Assembly: GCF_024347315.1 (NCBI RefSeq)
Contig: NZ_AP025460.1
Span: 310,001-374,000, forward strand
Reading direction: 5' to 3'
Origin: Vibrio atlanticus
Lineage (GTDB): Bacteria; Pseudomonadota; Gammaproteobacteria; Enterobacterales; Vibrionaceae
Length of the DNA stretch: 64,000 nt
In this document: in pieces, positions 23,762 through 30,531 of the stretch
Layout: every line of letters starts with the position of its first letter
How positions within the stretch are numbered: the stretch's first letter is position 1
Notes under the pieces: generated by a model
Database searches by the model: none
Told to the model about the DNA's origin: nothing
What the model saw: the letters and a program-made list of their open reading frames with translations, nothing else
Position numbers and translations under genes: made by a program

Positions 23762-24055
23762 TTATGACCAGCGCGAAAGTACATCCTGCGCGTTGGCATC
23801 AATTCGGTTAATCTCACGTGAAAGGCGCTTTCGTTCTGCGTTGCAATCACTCTTGGTGTATTGAGCTTGTAGCTTTGCTCTACGTGAACGAAGTGGCTGC
23901 AATTGGCGTTCGCCAAGCTCTTTCCTTGTTCGCTCCAAAAACGTTAGGCCGCGTTCCTTTTGCTCGCGGTTCAAAGACCAACACGGCAAATCTGGGCATG
24001 GGTTTTCTAATGGTGGTATCGCTACGCTTGAATGTTCTACTGTTGCAACTGACAT
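23762..24055 (-). CDS. Small basic coiled-coil phage protein
   Basis: The 97-residue product has a proline- and cysteine-containing start (IPPLENPCPDLPCWSLN) and then a highly charged helix to the end (REQKERGLTFLERTRKELGE and later AERKRLSREINRIDANA). It is probably a coiled coil. I do not recognise the family. It lies 11 bases downstream of the CII-like gene and directly before the terminator. Confidence 0.65.
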   Translation of the reverse strand: MSVATVEHSSVAIPPLENPCPDLPCWSLNREQKERGLTFLERTRKELGERQLQPLRSRRAKLQAQYTKSDCNAERKRLSREINRIDANAQDVLSRWS

Positions 24056-24066
24056 ACAAAATTCCT

Positions 24067-24603
24067 CTAACTTAAGCCGGGGATTGGTGCACCGTTGGCA
24101 ATAAAATCGACACCCATACTCAAGAACGGGGTTGCGCCAGTAGTGCGGTTTTCTAGGTCATTAATGAGCAGCACCAAGTTACTAATACCTGCTTGGGCTG
24201 TTTTAATAATTGAACTGCGTTCGGATAGAGGCAGGGCTCTTTTACTCGCGTTGTCTAATGCAAGTTGAGATATTTCACCTGCCACAATTGAATTGTCTAA
24301 AGCTCGCTTGATAAATGACTCTTCCTTCCCTTCTGGTATGTTGGCTGTCGCTAGCCCCAGTCGACGAAGTACCACTTCTAAAATCACGTAATCATTCGCA
24401 GCTTTAGAAATAGCCATCATTTCTGGTACAGAAAGAACATGTGGCTGTTCTTTGTTTAGCTTATTGCGTAGCAGCTTAGGGCATAGGCCAGCAGCTTGAG
24501 CAATAACACTGACTTTGTGCCTTGCTCGGAATATGGCGCAGGCCTCGTTGTACTCTTCTTGTGTGTTAGCCAAAAATGTACACATTGCTTGATTCACTCC
24601 CAT
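24067..24603 (-). CDS. CII-like phage regulatory protein (CP76 family)
   Basis: The 178-residue product fits the phage regulatory CII family of 186/K139-type phages. An N-terminal DNA-binding part has HKVSVIAQAAGLCPKLLRNKLNKEQPHVLSVPEMMAIS. The helical C-terminal half probably oligomerises. In 186, CII activates the promoter for establishing the repressor. It is read leftward after the two PrtN-like genes and opposite to the repressor gene, as expected. Confidence 0.8.
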   Translation of the reverse strand: MGVNQAMCTFLANTQEEYNEACAIFRARHKVSVIAQAAGLCPKLLRNKLNKEQPHVLSVPEMMAISKAANDYVILEVVLRRLGLATANIPEGKEESFIKRALDNSIVAGEISQLALDNASKRALPLSERSSIIKTAQAGISNLVLLINDLENRTTGATPFLSMGVDFIANGAPIPGLS

Positions 24604-24638
24604 ACTTGATACTCAACTCATAGCCAAACAAAAGGTGC

Positions 24639-24917
24639 TTAGTGGGCTTTACCGTTAGCGGCTTCCCATTCGACTTTAGCTTCAGAGTGCTTACGCTCAA
24701 TAAGAGCAGCTAAGTCATCCGCATCGATGTAGTAGTCGCCACTATTGCTGTCGGTAGTGCGATAAGCTGGCAAAGGGAACACCTTTGCTTTAATACGTTC
24801 ATTTGCTGTTTTGACTGAACAATTAAAGTAGCGCTGACAAATAGCACTAACAGGAACTTCAGCGCCGTACTGAGCATTAATTTGAAGAACACGTTTTTTT
24901 AGACTGGACTGGTTCAT
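24639..24917 (-). CDS. PrtN-like (pyocin activator family) regulator, downstream copy
   Basis: From the ATG at 24917 (GAGGT seven bases upstream) the product is 92 residues. It matches the pyocin activator PrtN family: AQYGAEVPVSAICQRYFNC, a helix-turn-helix with ANERIKAKVFPLPAYR, and the ending DYYIDADDLAALIERK. It is clearly paralogous to the next gene upstream. In this place a Cro- or Cox-like early regulator is expected. The longer in-frame start at 25013 would overlap the upstream gene and lacks support. Confidence 0.75.
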   Translation of the reverse strand: MNQSSLKKRVLQINAQYGAEVPVSAICQRYFNCSVKTANERIKAKVFPLPAYRTTDSNSGDYYIDADDLAALIERKHSEAKVEWEAANGKAH

Positions 24918-24979
24918 CGTTTTACCTCGGTTAAATCGTAAGAAATAAAGCGGTAGATTCCCGCGTGTGATGACATTAG

Positions 24980-25300
24980 TTAAGCTTCTTCGGCTTCGCA
25001 ATACCCACCGCAAAAGTAAGCAAGGTTAGGTAAAACAACGCAAAAATAAGCAACCCAAGGAGCTAATTCACTTTGCGATTCAGTAAGTTTTGCCTCTATG
25101 TATGAAGCTAAATCTTCAGCAGTGACGAAGTAGTCATTCTTATTACTTTCTGAAATCCGAAAAGCAGGAATAGGGAATGTATAAGCTTTAATGTGCTGAT
25201 AAGCCGTTTTCTTTTTGCAGTGAAAAAACGGTTCACAAATTTCAGACACAGGGATAATTGAATCGCCAAAAGCGGCAAGGAGCCCAAATTCAGTATTCAT
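24980..25300 (-). CDS. PrtN-like (pyocin activator family) regulator, upstream copy
   Basis: The 106-residue product contains the same core as its neighbour: PVSEICEPFFHC, AYQHIKAYTFPIPAFR and DYFVTAEDLASYIEAK. It has an extra hydrophobic, cysteine-containing C-terminal tail (VAYFCVVLPNLAYFCGGYC). It is the first leftward gene opposite the repressor, the place of cro/cox in related phages. It is therefore a candidate antirepressor or excision regulator; the exact role is inference. Confidence 0.72.
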   Translation of the reverse strand: MNTEFGLLAAFGDSIIPVSEICEPFFHCKKKTAYQHIKAYTFPIPAFRISESNKNDYFVTAEDLASYIEAKLTESQSELAPWVAYFCVVLPNLAYFCGGYCEAEEA

Positions 25301-25337
25301 ACATCACCTCATATAGAGACACGCCTCAAAGCGTGAT

Positions 25338-25430
25338 AAAGTAAAACTAAGCAAACTAAAGCGCCTGATTCATTTGATTAGCTTTACTTTGCTTGATTGG
25401 TTGCGTTGTTTAGCTTTATTCTGCTTTAGC
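25338..25430. promoter_or_regulatory. Repressor operator array between the divergent regulators
   Basis: The gap between the PrtN-like and repressor genes holds iterated copies of one motif. On the minus strand, CAAGCAAAGTAAAGCTAA (25378-25395) and AAGCAGAATAAAGCTAA (within 25410-25430) match at 15 of 17 core positions. On the plus strand, AAAGTAAAACTAAGC begins at 25338. These are the natural binding sites for the phage repressor and its antagonist. Overlapping divergent promoters must lie here, though I cannot place -35/-10 boxes confidently. Confidence 0.65.
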
Positions 25431-25466
25431 TTGCCGTTTGGGTCAAGCTCATTTGGTGATCTATTT

Positions 25467-26159
25467 ATGAAGGAATGGTTTTTAAGTTCAGATTTGATGG
25501 ACTTGCCTGGTATGCCCAATTCATCAGCAGGTATCTCTCAGAAAGCGAGAAGAGATGGTTGGAAGTCCCGTAAAACAAAGGGTATGTCTCGTGCGCTTGA
25601 GTACCACATTTCAAGCTTTGATGAACAAGATTTAGCAGAATTACGAGTAAAGTTCGGCTCTGAAGTAATACCCGATAACGTGACCGAGATCTCAAACGTA
25701 AAGGCCGTAAAATCGTTTTATCAGGCAGATGACTTGTGCGCTGTGCCTGTTTATAACGTTTATGCGTCTTGCGGCTTTGGCGCTCAGAACGATGCGGAAT
25801 ACCAATTAAGAACGGAACTGTTGCCATGTTCACGCTTAAAACAGCATGGCTTAACAGAAAGCACCGCACGAATTGTTATTTGTCACGGTGACTCGATGGA
25901 AGACACATTGAGTAACGGTGATGAAGTGCTTGTCGATATTAGAGAACTTGAGCACCCAGTAAATCATGGTGTGTATGTAGTACGTATTGGTAAGCATGTT
26001 TATATAAAGCGTTTGAAGTACGACATCATGGCCGAAGGCTACGAAGTCATTTCAGACAACAAAGAAGAATATTCACCCTTTATTGTGAACGGAGAAAAAC
26101 TCGAAGAGTTCGCAGTGATAGGTAAAGTGGTCACCACCGTCATGAAGGCGGTAATTTAG
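25467..26159 (+). CDS. Prophage repressor: Mu-type HTH fused to LexA/CI-like S24 peptidase
   Basis: From the ATG at 25467 the product is 230 residues. Residues 1-40 are a Mu-type DNA-binding domain (MKEWFLSSDLMDLPGMP ... SQKARRDGWKSRK). The C-terminal half is an S24 self-cleaving domain: a probable Cys-Gly cleavage site in VYASCGFGA, the catalytic serine in HGDSMEDTL, and the lysine in VYIKRLKY. RecA-stimulated self-cleavage would make the prophage SOS-inducible. It maintains lysogeny and is divergent from the PrtN-like/CII genes. An in-frame ATG at 25374 would add residues encoded by the operator region and is rejected. Confidence 0.9.
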   Translation: MKEWFLSSDLMDLPGMPNSSAGISQKARRDGWKSRKTKGMSRALEYHISSFDEQDLAELRVKFGSEVIPDNVTEISNVKAVKSFYQADDLCAVPVYNVYASCGFGAQNDAEYQLRTELLPCSRLKQHGLTESTARIVICHGDSMEDTLSNGDEVLVDIRELEHPVNHGVYVVRIGKHVYIKRLKYDIMAEGYEVISDNKEEYSPFIVNGEKLEEFAVIGKVVTTVMKAVI

Positions 26160-26165
26160 AAAAGC

Positions 26166-26193
26166 AAAGGCATCCGAAAGGATGCCTTTTTTT
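26166..26193 (+). terminator. Rho-independent terminator after the repressor gene
   Basis: AAAGGCATCC (26166-26175) and GGATGCCTTT (26180-26189) form a ten-base stem with a GAAA loop, followed by a run of seven T. It should stop the repressor transcript, so the cargo genes to the right need their own promoter. Confidence 0.9.
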
Positions 26194-26215
26194 GTTGGTT
26201 GGAGTATTGATAGAA

Positions 26216-26710
26216 ATGAAATTAGGTCTGAAATTGGCAGTGGCGGCTTTCCCTGTCCCTACGGCTTTTTGGGTACTAAAAAGCAAAGCATCTTGGTGGG
26301 TTAAGGTTATCGTAACTTTGTGGGCTCTCTTCTGGGGAATAATGTTGATAGGGAGCTTTTCTTCTGAAATGCCAACAAACGAAGCTTACGGAGTACTTTC
26401 TGTGCTTTCATTGTTAGCTCTCATTGTCGCTTTGCTCCATCAATGTGCGGTAATTGTTTACCAACAGGCCTTGGGAAATGAGGGAGAAAGTAGTCTCGGT
26501 GAGATTGAAATACACAAAGAGTATGATATGACCTATCGAGATTCGAAAGGGAAGATAAGCGAACGGAGCATCATTTTACGTGGGATTGAACATAAGAACG
26601 GAGAAGAGTACCTGCAAGCCACTTGCTTGCTTCGTAGACGCTCAAGAACATTTAAAAAGTCAAATATTATAACTTTGACCGACACTGATACTGGTGAAGT
26701 TGTTATTTGA
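26216..26710 (+). CDS. Two-part membrane protein with a WYL-like C-terminal segment
   Basis: From the ATG at 26216 the product is 164 residues. Hydrophobic stretches LGLKLAVAAFPVPTAFWVL, WVKVIVTLWALFWGIMLIG and VLSVLSLLALIVALLHQCAVIV suggest three membrane helices in the first 90 residues. The cytosolic remainder resembles the core of a WYL domain: TYRDSKGKISERSI, then EEYLQATCLLRRRSRTFKKSNI, where the LRRRSRTF part is the ligand-binding arginine motif. No known family combines these. A TTG start at 26192 lies in the terminator and is unlikely. The gene belongs to the AT-rich cargo block. Confidence 0.65.
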   Translation: MKLGLKLAVAAFPVPTAFWVLKSKASWWVKVIVTLWALFWGIMLIGSFSSEMPTNEAYGVLSVLSLLALIVALLHQCAVIVYQQALGNEGESSLGEIEIHKEYDMTYRDSKGKISERSIILRGIEHKNGEEYLQATCLLRRRSRTFKKSNIITLTDTDTGEVVI

Positions 26711-26744
26711 CCACTGTTTTAATCTTGAAGGAGAATAAATAGTA

Positions 26745-26933
26745 ATGGCTGATTTATGGATCCCAGTACCAAAAAGCAAAGCGGTCGTTGGAGGGATTGT
26801 TTATAACAAGAAGATAGTTGCTGTTTCCTCTAAGAAACCTTTTTATATTCCTCACGATGGCCCTTGTAAACAGTGGCCTTCTCTTACAGTTCGCCGCGGC
26901 ATGCATAAGATGGTAAAGGTTGTAGATGTATAG
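26745..26933 (+). CDS. Small basic protein of unknown function
   Basis: This 62-residue basic protein (MADLWIPVPKSKAVVGGIVYNKK) has a good AGGAG ribosome binding site before its ATG and ends near MHKMVKVVDV. I do not recognise it. It follows the membrane protein gene by 34 bases, so they may form one unit. The 219 bases after it are AT-rich and contain only a weak 25-codon frame (27070-27147). Confidence 0.5.
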   Translation: MADLWIPVPKSKAVVGGIVYNKKIVAVSSKKPFYIPHDGPCKQWPSLTVRRGMHKMVKVVDV

Positions 26934-27152
26934 AGTCGCTTTAGCACCTTAGTTCTTGACCAAGTTGAATTTGTAACGCTATTGCTGGCAAAAACCAGAG
27001 TCAAGAGAAGGCACTATGACGCTAAAGAAAATTCAATTAGTACAATAAAAATAAATGAAAGTAGTGATTATGAAAAAATTATTGGTCATAGAGTCCATAG
27101 TGGTTAGTTTTAACCTCATATTGATAGATCGTCAGGGCTTAAGGTAGGATTT

Positions 27153-28352
27153 ATGAAATCAAAAGCCCACAAGGTCAAAAAACAGCGCTGGTCGAGAAAA
27201 GTATATTTTAAATACACAAAATTTAAGTCTAATTCTCGAAAGCTAAAAACACGAAAACAGTCTTGTACAACGATTCGCGTCAAGACATCGGCAACTTCTA
27301 CTCCTAGCTATGTAAAGCCAAAGCCTGCAAAGTTTAAGTTAAACGCAAAAATTCTAACAGTAGGTCATTTGTATGAGGGGGACAGAGCTAAAGTATTGAG
27401 TTTTTTTGATGAAATATGCACTTTCTTGTCTAAACCTGAAAATGAGAGTTTTCGTGGAGAGGTTCGTTTAAAGTTAGAGAATGTTGAAAAGGTTGACCCT
27501 ACTGGTTGCGCATTCTTGTTTTCTTATATTGAGATGTTTCAGGCACTCTATCCAGCCGTGCAGTTCAAAATAAATTACCCAAATAAAATCAAGGGTCATA
27601 TTGGGACAAATGTTGATACAATCCAGCCGAACCATGTATTTAACCATTTGGGCCTATACAAACAATTAGGCAGCACTAAAGCACCTCTTTGCCATACACT
27701 GCCGCCTCCTAAGGTGAGTGTATGGGTAACCGAGTCATTCACTAATAGTGATTCGGCTTTAGTTGGTGAAATTCTGAAAAATGTTTGCGAAAAAGTACCA
27801 ACGGTATCTGGTGAACAGGTTCGACAGATATATAAAATACTAATAGAGGCTGTTAATAATTGCCCTGAGCATGCATACGATGAGCAGTTTATGTCTGATA
27901 AAGGACTAAGTTTTGACAAAACACGCTGTCTATTCGCGATAATAGAGGAGCGCCTTGTCGTTGTTGTTGGTGATTTAGGTGTAGGTATCCGCTACACTTT
28001 AGAAAATGGAAAGGCAAAGAATTCTTGGAATCTCATTAAGCGATGGGAACGAATTTTTAATAACAAACGTTTTTTTTCGTCCAAAGACAGTGAATGTTTG
28101 GAAGGTATGATTAATATTCGAAATGTTCGAGCGAGAAAGAGTCGACATGAAAATCATGATTATCGCGGTTGGGGAGGGGTAGACCTTAAAAATGCCATCA
28201 AAGGGCTAGGTGGTAAACTTTTGGTTATGTCGGGAACCGGCTCATTAATGCTCGATGCATCAAACCCTGATGATCTAGTCTTAACGCCTAAAGATTTTGA
28301 TATTGGCCTAAACGGAACCTTAATTTCCATGTCTATCCCACTAAAAGATTAA
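27153..28352 (+). CDS. STAS-like/GHKL ATPase fusion protein of a prophage cargo cassette
   Basis: The 399-residue product has three visible parts. Residues 1-60 are very basic. Residues 62-180 look STAS-like (LKLENVEKVDPTGCAFLFSYIEMFQ). Residues 205-399 resemble a GHKL (HATPase_c) domain with an N-box ILIEAVNNCPEHAY (E232, N236) and a G1 box VVGDLGVGIRYTL (D274, G276, G278). A glycine-rich lid region follows (RGWGGVDLKNAIKGLGGKLL). No histidine-phosphorylation domain is present, so it is not an ordinary sensor kinase; anti-sigma-like or ATP-gated action is possible. Two bases separate it from the next STAS-like gene. Base composition is markedly AT-rich. Confidence 0.75.
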   Translation: MKSKAHKVKKQRWSRKVYFKYTKFKSNSRKLKTRKQSCTTIRVKTSATSTPSYVKPKPAKFKLNAKILTVGHLYEGDRAKVLSFFDEICTFLSKPENESFRGEVRLKLENVEKVDPTGCAFLFSYIEMFQALYPAVQFKINYPNKIKGHIGTNVDTIQPNHVFNHLGLYKQLGSTKAPLCHTLPPPKVSVWVTESFTNSDSALVGEILKNVCEKVPTVSGEQVRQIYKILIEAVNNCPEHAYDEQFMSDKGLSFDKTRCLFAIIEERLVVVVGDLGVGIRYTLENGKAKNSWNLIKRWERIFNNKRFFSSKDSECLEGMINIRNVRARKSRHENHDYRGWGGVDLKNAIKGLGGKLLVMSGTGSLMLDASNPDDLVLTPKDFDIGLNGTLISMSIPLKD

Positions 28353-28353
28353 A

Positions 28354-28749
28354 ATGAGTAATTACATGTTGAAATTGAATGTTACTGACTTCACGAAGTA
28401 CCCCGGACCAAGATATATAAAGCTCGGTGCAAATAGTGGGGAAGAGTTTCGTGAAGAACACTTGATAAAGAAACTAAAACAAGACCCTGAAGTTATTGTG
28501 AATTTGGATGGGGTTCTTGGTTATGGTTCGTCGTTCTTAGAAGAGATTTTTGGTGGAGTAGTTCGCGCAATGTCGGATCATCCTGCTACTGAACATCCAA
28601 ATGGTGACCCGATCGTTAAGCACGGTTTCATTACATTACAGATGGTTAATTTTATTAGAGGCAATCTTGTTTCTAACGATGACCCATCAGTGGTTGGTGA
28701 AATAAACAACTATATTGCCCGTCAAACTAAAGTTCTTGAGGGTAAGTAG
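28354..28749 (+). CDS. STAS-like (DUF4325-type) protein, partner of the GHKL ATPase
   Basis: The 131-residue protein has the DUF4325/STAS-like pattern: GPRYIKLGANSGEEFREEHL, then VIVNLDGVLGYGSSFLEEIFGG, where the GSSFL element replaces the phosphorylation loop of anti-anti-sigma factors. A helical C-terminus follows. STAS and GHKL partners act as switch pairs in SpoIIAA/SpoIIAB-type systems; here the two are adjacent and probably interact. What they control is unknown. It is co-transcribed with the genes on both sides. Confidence 0.75.
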   Translation: MSNYMLKLNVTDFTKYPGPRYIKLGANSGEEFREEHLIKKLKQDPEVIVNLDGVLGYGSSFLEEIFGGVVRAMSDHPATEHPNGDPIVKHGFITLQMVNFIRGNLVSNDDPSVVGEINNYIARQTKVLEGK

Positions 28750-28750
28750 A

Positions 28751-29296
28751 ATGACTTGGTGGATCGCTTTTACTATTGCCATTGTTGGTTGGTATTTTAC
28801 TGCTACCCAAAACGCTAAGAACAGTGCTCGTTCATTAATAAATCAAGAGATAAAGGAAGCAAGATCAAAGCTGCATGACCTTATAGTTTCTTGTTCTAGT
28901 GATGAATGCGAACTTCCGCTAAAGCCAATGGGTGAGGATTACGTCAAGATGCAAACATACATTGTATCTGTTCAAGAACTAGATAAATTATATGCCTCTT
29001 ACCTCTCACCTTATTTCAAACACGTCAGAGTAGTGAGTGTTCCCTTTGCTGCATTAAGCCGGATTACTGAGCATGACAGCCTAAAAGGAATTAAAACCTT
29101 TATTAAACATTGGTTTTTACCTCAATTAAATGGAGCTGATGGTAATCACTATTCCAACTTTGACTTATCAGTACATGCGTTGACTATCCGTCAATCTTTA
29201 ACTGATGATATGGAAGATATGAGTGAAGATAGCCGCCTTGCAGATCTAAATTTACAATATAAACAGCTTTGTTTAGCATATCAGTTCGTTAGCTAA
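28751..29296 (+). CDS. Single-pass membrane protein of the STAS/GHKL cassette
   Basis: Starting at the ATG at 28751, one base after the previous stop, the product is 181 residues. It begins with a membrane helix (MTWWIAFTIAIVGWYFTA) and continues as a soluble helical domain (QEIKEARSKLHDLIVSC, then LDKLYASYLSPYFKHVRVV). I do not recognise the domain. It closes the three-gene cassette before a strong terminator. A membrane effector or sensor controlled by the ATPase/STAS pair is an attractive but untested reading. Confidence 0.65.
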   Translation: MTWWIAFTIAIVGWYFTATQNAKNSARSLINQEIKEARSKLHDLIVSCSSDECELPLKPMGEDYVKMQTYIVSVQELDKLYASYLSPYFKHVRVVSVPFAALSRITEHDSLKGIKTFIKHWFLPQLNGADGNHYSNFDLSVHALTIRQSLTDDMEDMSEDSRLADLNLQYKQLCLAYQFVS

Positions 29297-29314
29297 CTAG
29301 AATATGCAGATTAT

Positions 29315-29340
29315 AAAAGGAGCCGATTGGCTCCTTTTTT
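29315..29340. terminator. Bidirectional terminator between the cargo cassette and integrase
   Basis: AAAAGGAGCC (29315-29324) pairs with GGCTCCTTTT (29329-29338), with T-runs readable on both strands. It serves both the rightward cargo unit and the leftward integrase gene, which converge here. Confidence 0.88.
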
Positions 29341-29341
29341 A

Positions 29342-30409
29342 TTATCTCGCTTTTTCATGCAGCTTATGCGGGAACAGCTGAGTGTACACTTGCCAAAGTA
29401 TGTTTAGGTTTCGGTGACCAGTTACTTGAGCGACTTCTTCTATCGAGTAACCCAATTCAAAAAGCCTGCTTGCTCCTTCACGTCTTAAATCGTGGTAGCG
29501 CAAATCTTCTATTCCTAAGCTATTACGTACTCGCTGAAACCCAGCCGAAACACTTCTAGGGTTATACGGGAATATCAGTTCGCCTCGTCGCTCTTGGCGT
29601 AAAACAATATCCATAGACTCCCCAAGCAAAGGAACGATCATGTGGTTACCTTCTTTTTTGCGTGGGTCTTTACGATTGCGAACGATGACGGTTTTATTCT
29701 CTTCGTTTAAGTCTGCCCATCGAATAGCGCAAACTTCACCAATTCGCATACAGGTTAATACGCTAAAGTCTAGAATGTCGGTAAATGGAATACGGGTTGG
29801 TCCATTACTGCGGTAGCTCTCACGCTCAAGCAAACCTTGCTTTAACTTCTCAAGTTCGCCTTCGGTTGGCCTTCTGGTGCGCCTGTCCGATTTGCCAACT
29901 AACTTCATATCAATTAGCACTGGCACCGCTTCTTCAAAGACAGCGTAGTTCGCCTCGATGTTAAAAACAGGGTTCGCCTTTTTCATCACTGAACGTAAAT
30001 AAGCAATATCATGATAAATGGTTACTGGCTTAGCGCCTGCCCCTTTTCTATCTTTACAGTGTTTAATGAGATCGGCAGTCGTTAAGCTGTTGGTTTGCAC
30101 ATTTGCGATATTGCAATCACGAAGCATTTTTATGACGTATTGCTTAGTGCGCCCTGTGTTGTCCCACAAATCACGCTCAGCGATAAATAAGTCAAGCAGC
30201 TCCGAAATAGTCGTAGCACGTTGAGATTTAAAGCCTTTGGCCTCTATCTCATTAACTTGGTTTTTGGACCAAGCGGTAGCTATCGCTTTTTTCTTATGTG
30301 TTTTGGCAAATCGGTGTACAATTCGCCCATTCTTTTTGACAGTAATTGTCGCTTTATATCGCTTCTCGCCACTGGTGAGCGTCCGAGTTTGAATGCTAAA
30401 AGAAGCCAT
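29342..30409 (-). CDS. Tyrosine site-specific integrase
   Basis: The 355-residue product is a phage tyrosine recombinase. It has an N-terminal arm-binding-like domain (TLTSGEKRYKATITVKKNGR), a SAM-like core-binding domain, and a catalytic domain. The catalytic set is an arginine in CMRIGEVCAIRW, HDLRREGASRLF, GHRN and the nucleophile tyrosine in LWQVYTQLF. It inserts the phage beside dusA, whose 5' end lies about 120 bases away. This fits the dusA-associated integrases described in many proteobacteria. It is read away from the attachment site. Confidence 0.95.
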   Translation of the reverse strand: MASFSIQTRTLTSGEKRYKATITVKKNGRIVHRFAKTHKKKAIATAWSKNQVNEIEAKGFKSQRATTISELLDLFIAERDLWDNTGRTKQYVIKMLRDCNIANVQTNSLTTADLIKHCKDRKGAGAKPVTIYHDIAYLRSVMKKANPVFNIEANYAVFEEAVPVLIDMKLVGKSDRRTRRPTEGELEKLKQGLLERESYRSNGPTRIPFTDILDFSVLTCMRIGEVCAIRWADLNEENKTVIVRNRKDPRKKEGNHMIVPLLGESMDIVLRQERRGELIFPYNPRSVSAGFQRVRNSLGIEDLRYHDLRREGASRLFELGYSIEEVAQVTGHRNLNILWQVYTQLFPHKLHEKAR

Positions 30410-30423
30410 AGTTATCCCCGTAA

Positions 30424-30467
30424 AGGCGTACCGACTAGGTGAATTAAAGGTGTACTATAGGTGTACC
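30424..30467. repeat. Three short direct repeats, candidate integrase arm sites
   Basis: AGGCGTACC (30424-30432), AGGTGTACT (30448-30456) and AGGTGTACC (30459-30467) repeat in the same orientation between the integrase and dusA genes. Clusters of short direct repeats near a prophage end are typical of arm-type sites bound by the integrase N-terminal domain. They might instead bind a regulator of int. Confidence 0.45.
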
Positions 30468-30474
30468 ACGAACG

Positions 30475-30515
30475 GCAAAACTAAGCAATTTAACGCGAAG
30501 TGCAGTAAAACAAAG
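30475..30515. promoter_or_regulatory. Operator-like motif copies at the int/dusA junction
   Basis: AAAACTAAGCAA at 30477-30488 is identical to 25343-25354 in the repressor operator array, and AGTAAAACAAAG at 30504-30515 is a near copy. The prophage repressor or its antagonist may therefore also bind at the integrase end, close to the dusA start codon. Confidence 0.5.
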
Positions 30516-30531
30516 TTTGAGTAAATCCTTT

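Noticed and set aside
25374..25466. N-terminal extension of the repressor
   Set aside because: It is encoded by the operator array, is unlike the Mu-type domain, and the ATG at 25467 begins exactly at the family start.
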